Part shown: piece by piece, positions 5,568 to 7,043 of the stretch
How the letters are laid out: the number at the start of each line of letters is the position of its first letter
Numbering within the stretch: the first letter of the stretch is position 1
Source: JBBDYD01 sp040901865
Lineage (GTDB): Bacteria; Bacteroidota; Ignavibacteria; UBA10030
NCBI GenBank assembly: GCA_040901865.1
Contig: JBBDYD010000052.1
Coordinates: forward strand, 1 to 7,043
Length of the DNA: 7,043 nucleotides
Direction of reading: 5' to 3'
Notes under the pieces: generated by a model
What the model was told of the DNA's origin: nothing
Seen by the model: the letters and a program-made list of their open reading frames with translations, nothing else
Database searches by the model: none
Translations under genes and position numbers: made by a program

Positions 5568-6649
5568 AACTTTCATCTGCAATCATCCGATCGCTTCCCA
5601 AAGTACTTCTCCATGATCATCTGGATGGAGGCGTCCGGGCGGAGACCGTCATCGACCTGGCCCGGCAATCCGGATATGCAAACCTCCCCACGACCAAGTC
5701 AAAGGAACTGGAGGCGTGGTTTCATCGGGGCGCGACGCGGGGAAGCCTTCCGCTGTTCCTGGAGGGATTCGAACACACGTGCGGTGTGATGCAGACGGAA
5801 GAATCCCTGGAACGCGTTGCGTACGAAATGATGGAGGATATGAAGAAGGACGGGGTGGTCTACGTTGAAACGCGCTTCGCGCCCGTCTTTCACCAGCTGA
5901 AGGGCCTTCACCTCGAAACGATTGTCAAATCGGTGATAAAAGGCCTCGATAGGGGAAGGAAGGATTTTGGAGTGGAGTACGGCCTCATTCTGTGCGCGAT
6001 GCGGAATATGCAGCCGGCGATTTCGATGGAGATTGCGGAGCTGGCGGTAGATTTCCGCCTGCAGGGAGTTGTGGGATTCGATCTCGCGGGGGAGGAAGGC
6101 GGCTATCCCCCAAAGAAACATGTTGACGCGTTCCACTTCATCCAGCGGGAAAACTTCAACATCACGGTGCACGCCGGCGAGGCCTTCGGCAAGGAGTCCA
6201 TCTGGCAGGCGATCCAGTGGTGCGGAGCCCACCGCATCGGGCATGCGACGCGGTTGATCGAGGATATGAAAGTGAAGGACGGAACGGTGCAGAGCATGGG
6301 GACGCTCGCACAGTACGTTCTGGACAAGAGAATTCCTCTCGAGATATGCCTCACCAGCAACGTGCATACCGGGGCGGTCGGGAATCTTCAGGAACATCCA
6401 TTCGGGATTTTCCATCGCTACAAGTTTCGCGTAACGCTGAACACCGACGACCGGCTGATGAGCCGGATCACGTTAAGCGACGAATACAAAACCGCCGCGG
6501 AAACGTTCAAGCTCTCACTTGAAGATCTCGAAAAACTGAGCATCAACGCGATGAAAAGTGCTTTTATTCCTTATAAGAAGAGAATCGGACTGATCTACGA
6601 TGTGATCAAGCCAGGGTACACGAAGGCACGAAGGGCACAGAAACGGTAG
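5564..6649 (+). CDS. add: Adenosine deaminase
   Basis: The 361-residue protein is a cytoplasmic amidohydrolase-fold adenosine deaminase, converting adenosine or deoxyadenosine to inosine or deoxyinosine and ammonia. Zinc ligands and catalytic residues are present: HDHLDGG (His17, His19), GFDLAGEE (171-178), HAGE (His203, Glu206), HRIGHA (223-228, His227), SNVHTGAV (265-272) and NTDDR (Asp295, Asp296). HDHLDGG, GYPPKKHVDAF, DKRIPLEIC, NTDDRLMS and INAMKSAFIP closely resemble actinobacterial adenosine deaminases rather than the E. coli type (NTDDP). The ATG at 5564 overlaps the hutH stop (ATGA) and has GGGAG 6 nt upstream. The last 9 residues (TKARRAQKR) come from a CACGAAGG repeat tract, so the natural C-terminus may have been replaced after the conserved VIKP. 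A CGCAGAG-type inverted repeat follows the stop. Function is assigned with high confidence; AMP or adenine deaminase is less likely given the SNVHTGAV and NTDD context. Confidence 0.95.
   Translation: MKLSSAIIRSLPKVLLHDHLDGGVRAETVIDLARQSGYANLPTTKSKELEAWFHRGATRGSLPLFLEGFEHTCGVMQTEESLERVAYEMMEDMKKDGVVYVETRFAPVFHQLKGLHLETIVKSVIKGLDRGRKDFGVEYGLILCAMRNMQPAISMEIAELAVDFRLQGVVGFDLAGEEGGYPPKKHVDAFHFIQRENFNITVHAGEAFGKESIWQAIQWCGAHRIGHATRLIEDMKVKDGTVQSMGTLAQYVLDKRIPLEICLTSNVHTGAVGNLQEHPFGIFHRYKFRVTLNTDDRLMSRITLSDEYKTAAETFKLSLEDLEKLSINAMKSAFIPYKKRIGLIYDVIKPGYTKARRAQKR
6619..6644 (+). repeat. CACGAAGG tandem tract within the 3' end of add
   Basis: Three degenerate units follow one another: CACGAAGG (6619-6626), CACGAAGGG (6627-6635) and CACAGAAAC (6636-6644). 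They encode the basic C-terminal tail of adenosine deaminase and lie 12 bp before the start of the CGCAGAG repeat block. Purine-rich units of this kind usually sit in intergenic DNA, so the tract has probably intruded into the gene end. Confidence 0.6.
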
Positions 6650-6654
6650 CTCGA

Positions 6655-6755
6655 TCCTCTGCGGGCTCTCTTTTGTTTCTTTGCGTCTCTGCGATTATTC
6701 TTTTTCAAAAGGCAAAACGCAGAGGCGGAGAGAAAAGAAGAGAGAAACGCAGAAT
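6655..6755. repeat. CGCAGAG/CTCTGCG inverted repeat, copy B
   Basis: CTCTGCG units at 6657-6663 and 6687-6693 face CGCAGAG at 6718-6724 and CGCAGAA at 6748-6754. The segments 6684-6693 and 6718-6727 can pair over 10 bp (one G-T pair) around a 24-nt AT-rich loop. The text CTCTGCG-ATTATTCTTTTT resembles the right flank of copy A, so the two are related. Compared with copy A the arm order is reversed (CTCTGCG first). It fills most of the 114-bp gap between add and the ArsC-like gene and could serve as a transcript-end structure for add, though it lacks the form of a classic intrinsic terminator. Confidence 0.75.
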
Positions 6756-6763
6756 ATTCAACA

Positions 6764-7043
6764 ATGGTGAAAGCGACCATCATAATTTATCAGAAGCCCA
6801 CCTGCACAACCTGCCGTCAGGTGTATGCGATCCTCAAAGAATCCGGCATGGATTTCGAGTCCGTCAATTACTACGTCGACCCGATCCCAAAAACGAAACT
6901 GAAACAGCTTTTGAAGAAAATGGGAATCACCGCAAGGGAACTTCTGCGGTCGAAGGAGGCAGTGTACAAGGAATTGAAACTAGGAGAGAGGGACTTGACG
7001 GAAAAGGAACTGATCGATCTTATGGTTCTCCATCCCGATCTGA
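6764..7043 (+). CDS. ArsC/Spx-family thioredoxin-fold protein, 3' end cut by window edge
   Basis: From ATG at 6764 there are 93 open codons to the window end; the family is usually 110-130 residues, so the C-terminus, including any RPI(L) motif, is missing. The N-terminus IIIYQKPTCTTCRQVYAIL (residues 6-24) carries a CxxC pair, Cys14 and Cys17, at the redox position. ESGMDFESVNYYVDPI (26-41), then RELLRSKEAVYKELKLGERDLTEKELIDLMVLHPDL (58-93), follow the ArsC/Spx/YffB fold order. Members include glutaredoxin-dependent arsenate reductases, Spx-type RNA polymerase regulators and uncharacterised redox proteins. The CxxC resembles Spx or general arsenate reductase family proteins more than E. coli plasmid ArsC, which has a single active cysteine there. 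No ars operon genes are visible. The start codon lies 9 bp after repeat copy B and no clear Shine-Dalgarno is present. Family is secure; arsenate reduction is unproven. Confidence 0.85.
   Translation, partial: MVKATIIIYQKPTCTTCRQVYAILKESGMDFESVNYYVDPIPKTKLKQLLKKMGITARELLRSKEAVYKELKLGERDLTEKELIDLMVLHPDL

Overview
The window is a compact bacterial segment of mid-range GC content (roughly mid-50s percent by eye). It carries seven genes, two of them cut by the window edges, and unusually repeat-rich intergenic DNA. The CGCAGAG/CTCTGCG inverted repeats, the CACGAAGG tract and the AACCAACAACC-type low-complexity element are of a kind I associate with environmental genomes of the Bacteroidota/Chlorobiota/Ignavibacteriota group. 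That placement is an impression, not a demonstrated fact. Shine-Dalgarno signals are mostly weak.

Left half, minus strand (read from 3648 down to 1). A four-gene block starts at a good sigma70-like promoter (3732-3760). First comes a receiver-histidine kinase protein (2542-3648) whose H-box has lost its phospho-acceptor histidine. Next is an NtrC-type sigma54 response regulator (1133-2509) with intact REC, AAA+ and Fis domains, then a SixA-type phosphohistidine phosphatase (633-1118). After a 228-bp gap holding a degenerate inverted-repeat element comes an adenosine-specific kinase family gene (1-404, 3' end outside the window). The first three are closely packed (32 and 14 bp gaps) and look like one transcription unit.

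Centre. A 356-bp divergent intergenic region (3649-4004) contains the promoter of the signalling operon, a CGCAGAG-type inverted repeat with a small GC-rich hairpin, and a possible hutH promoter. It also holds an 11-bp sequence, TGAACAGTCCC, that recurs upstream of the adenosine-specific kinase gene.

Right half, plus strand. hutH (4005-5567; histidine ammonia-lyase family with an SSG instead of ASG cofactor triad) overlaps add (5564-6649; adenosine deaminase) by 4 bp, so the two are probably translationally coupled. The last residues of Add are encoded by a CACGAAGG repeat tract. A second CGCAGAG-type inverted repeat follows and ends about 9 bp before a Spx/ArsC-family thioredoxin-fold gene (6764 to beyond the window end).

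Working together: hutH and add both encode enzymes that release ammonia from an organic substrate, and they lie divergent from an NtrC-type regulator operon. Adenosine-specific kinase and adenosine deaminase act on the same nucleoside with opposite outcomes. A nitrogen or purine-salvage theme is plausible but inferred. The points most worth a second look are the kinase without its histidine next to a histidine-phosphate phosphatase, the SSG ammonia-lyase paired with adenosine deaminase, the shared upstream 11-mer, and the repeat-derived end of Add. I see no CRISPR array, RNA gene, transposase or phage gene.
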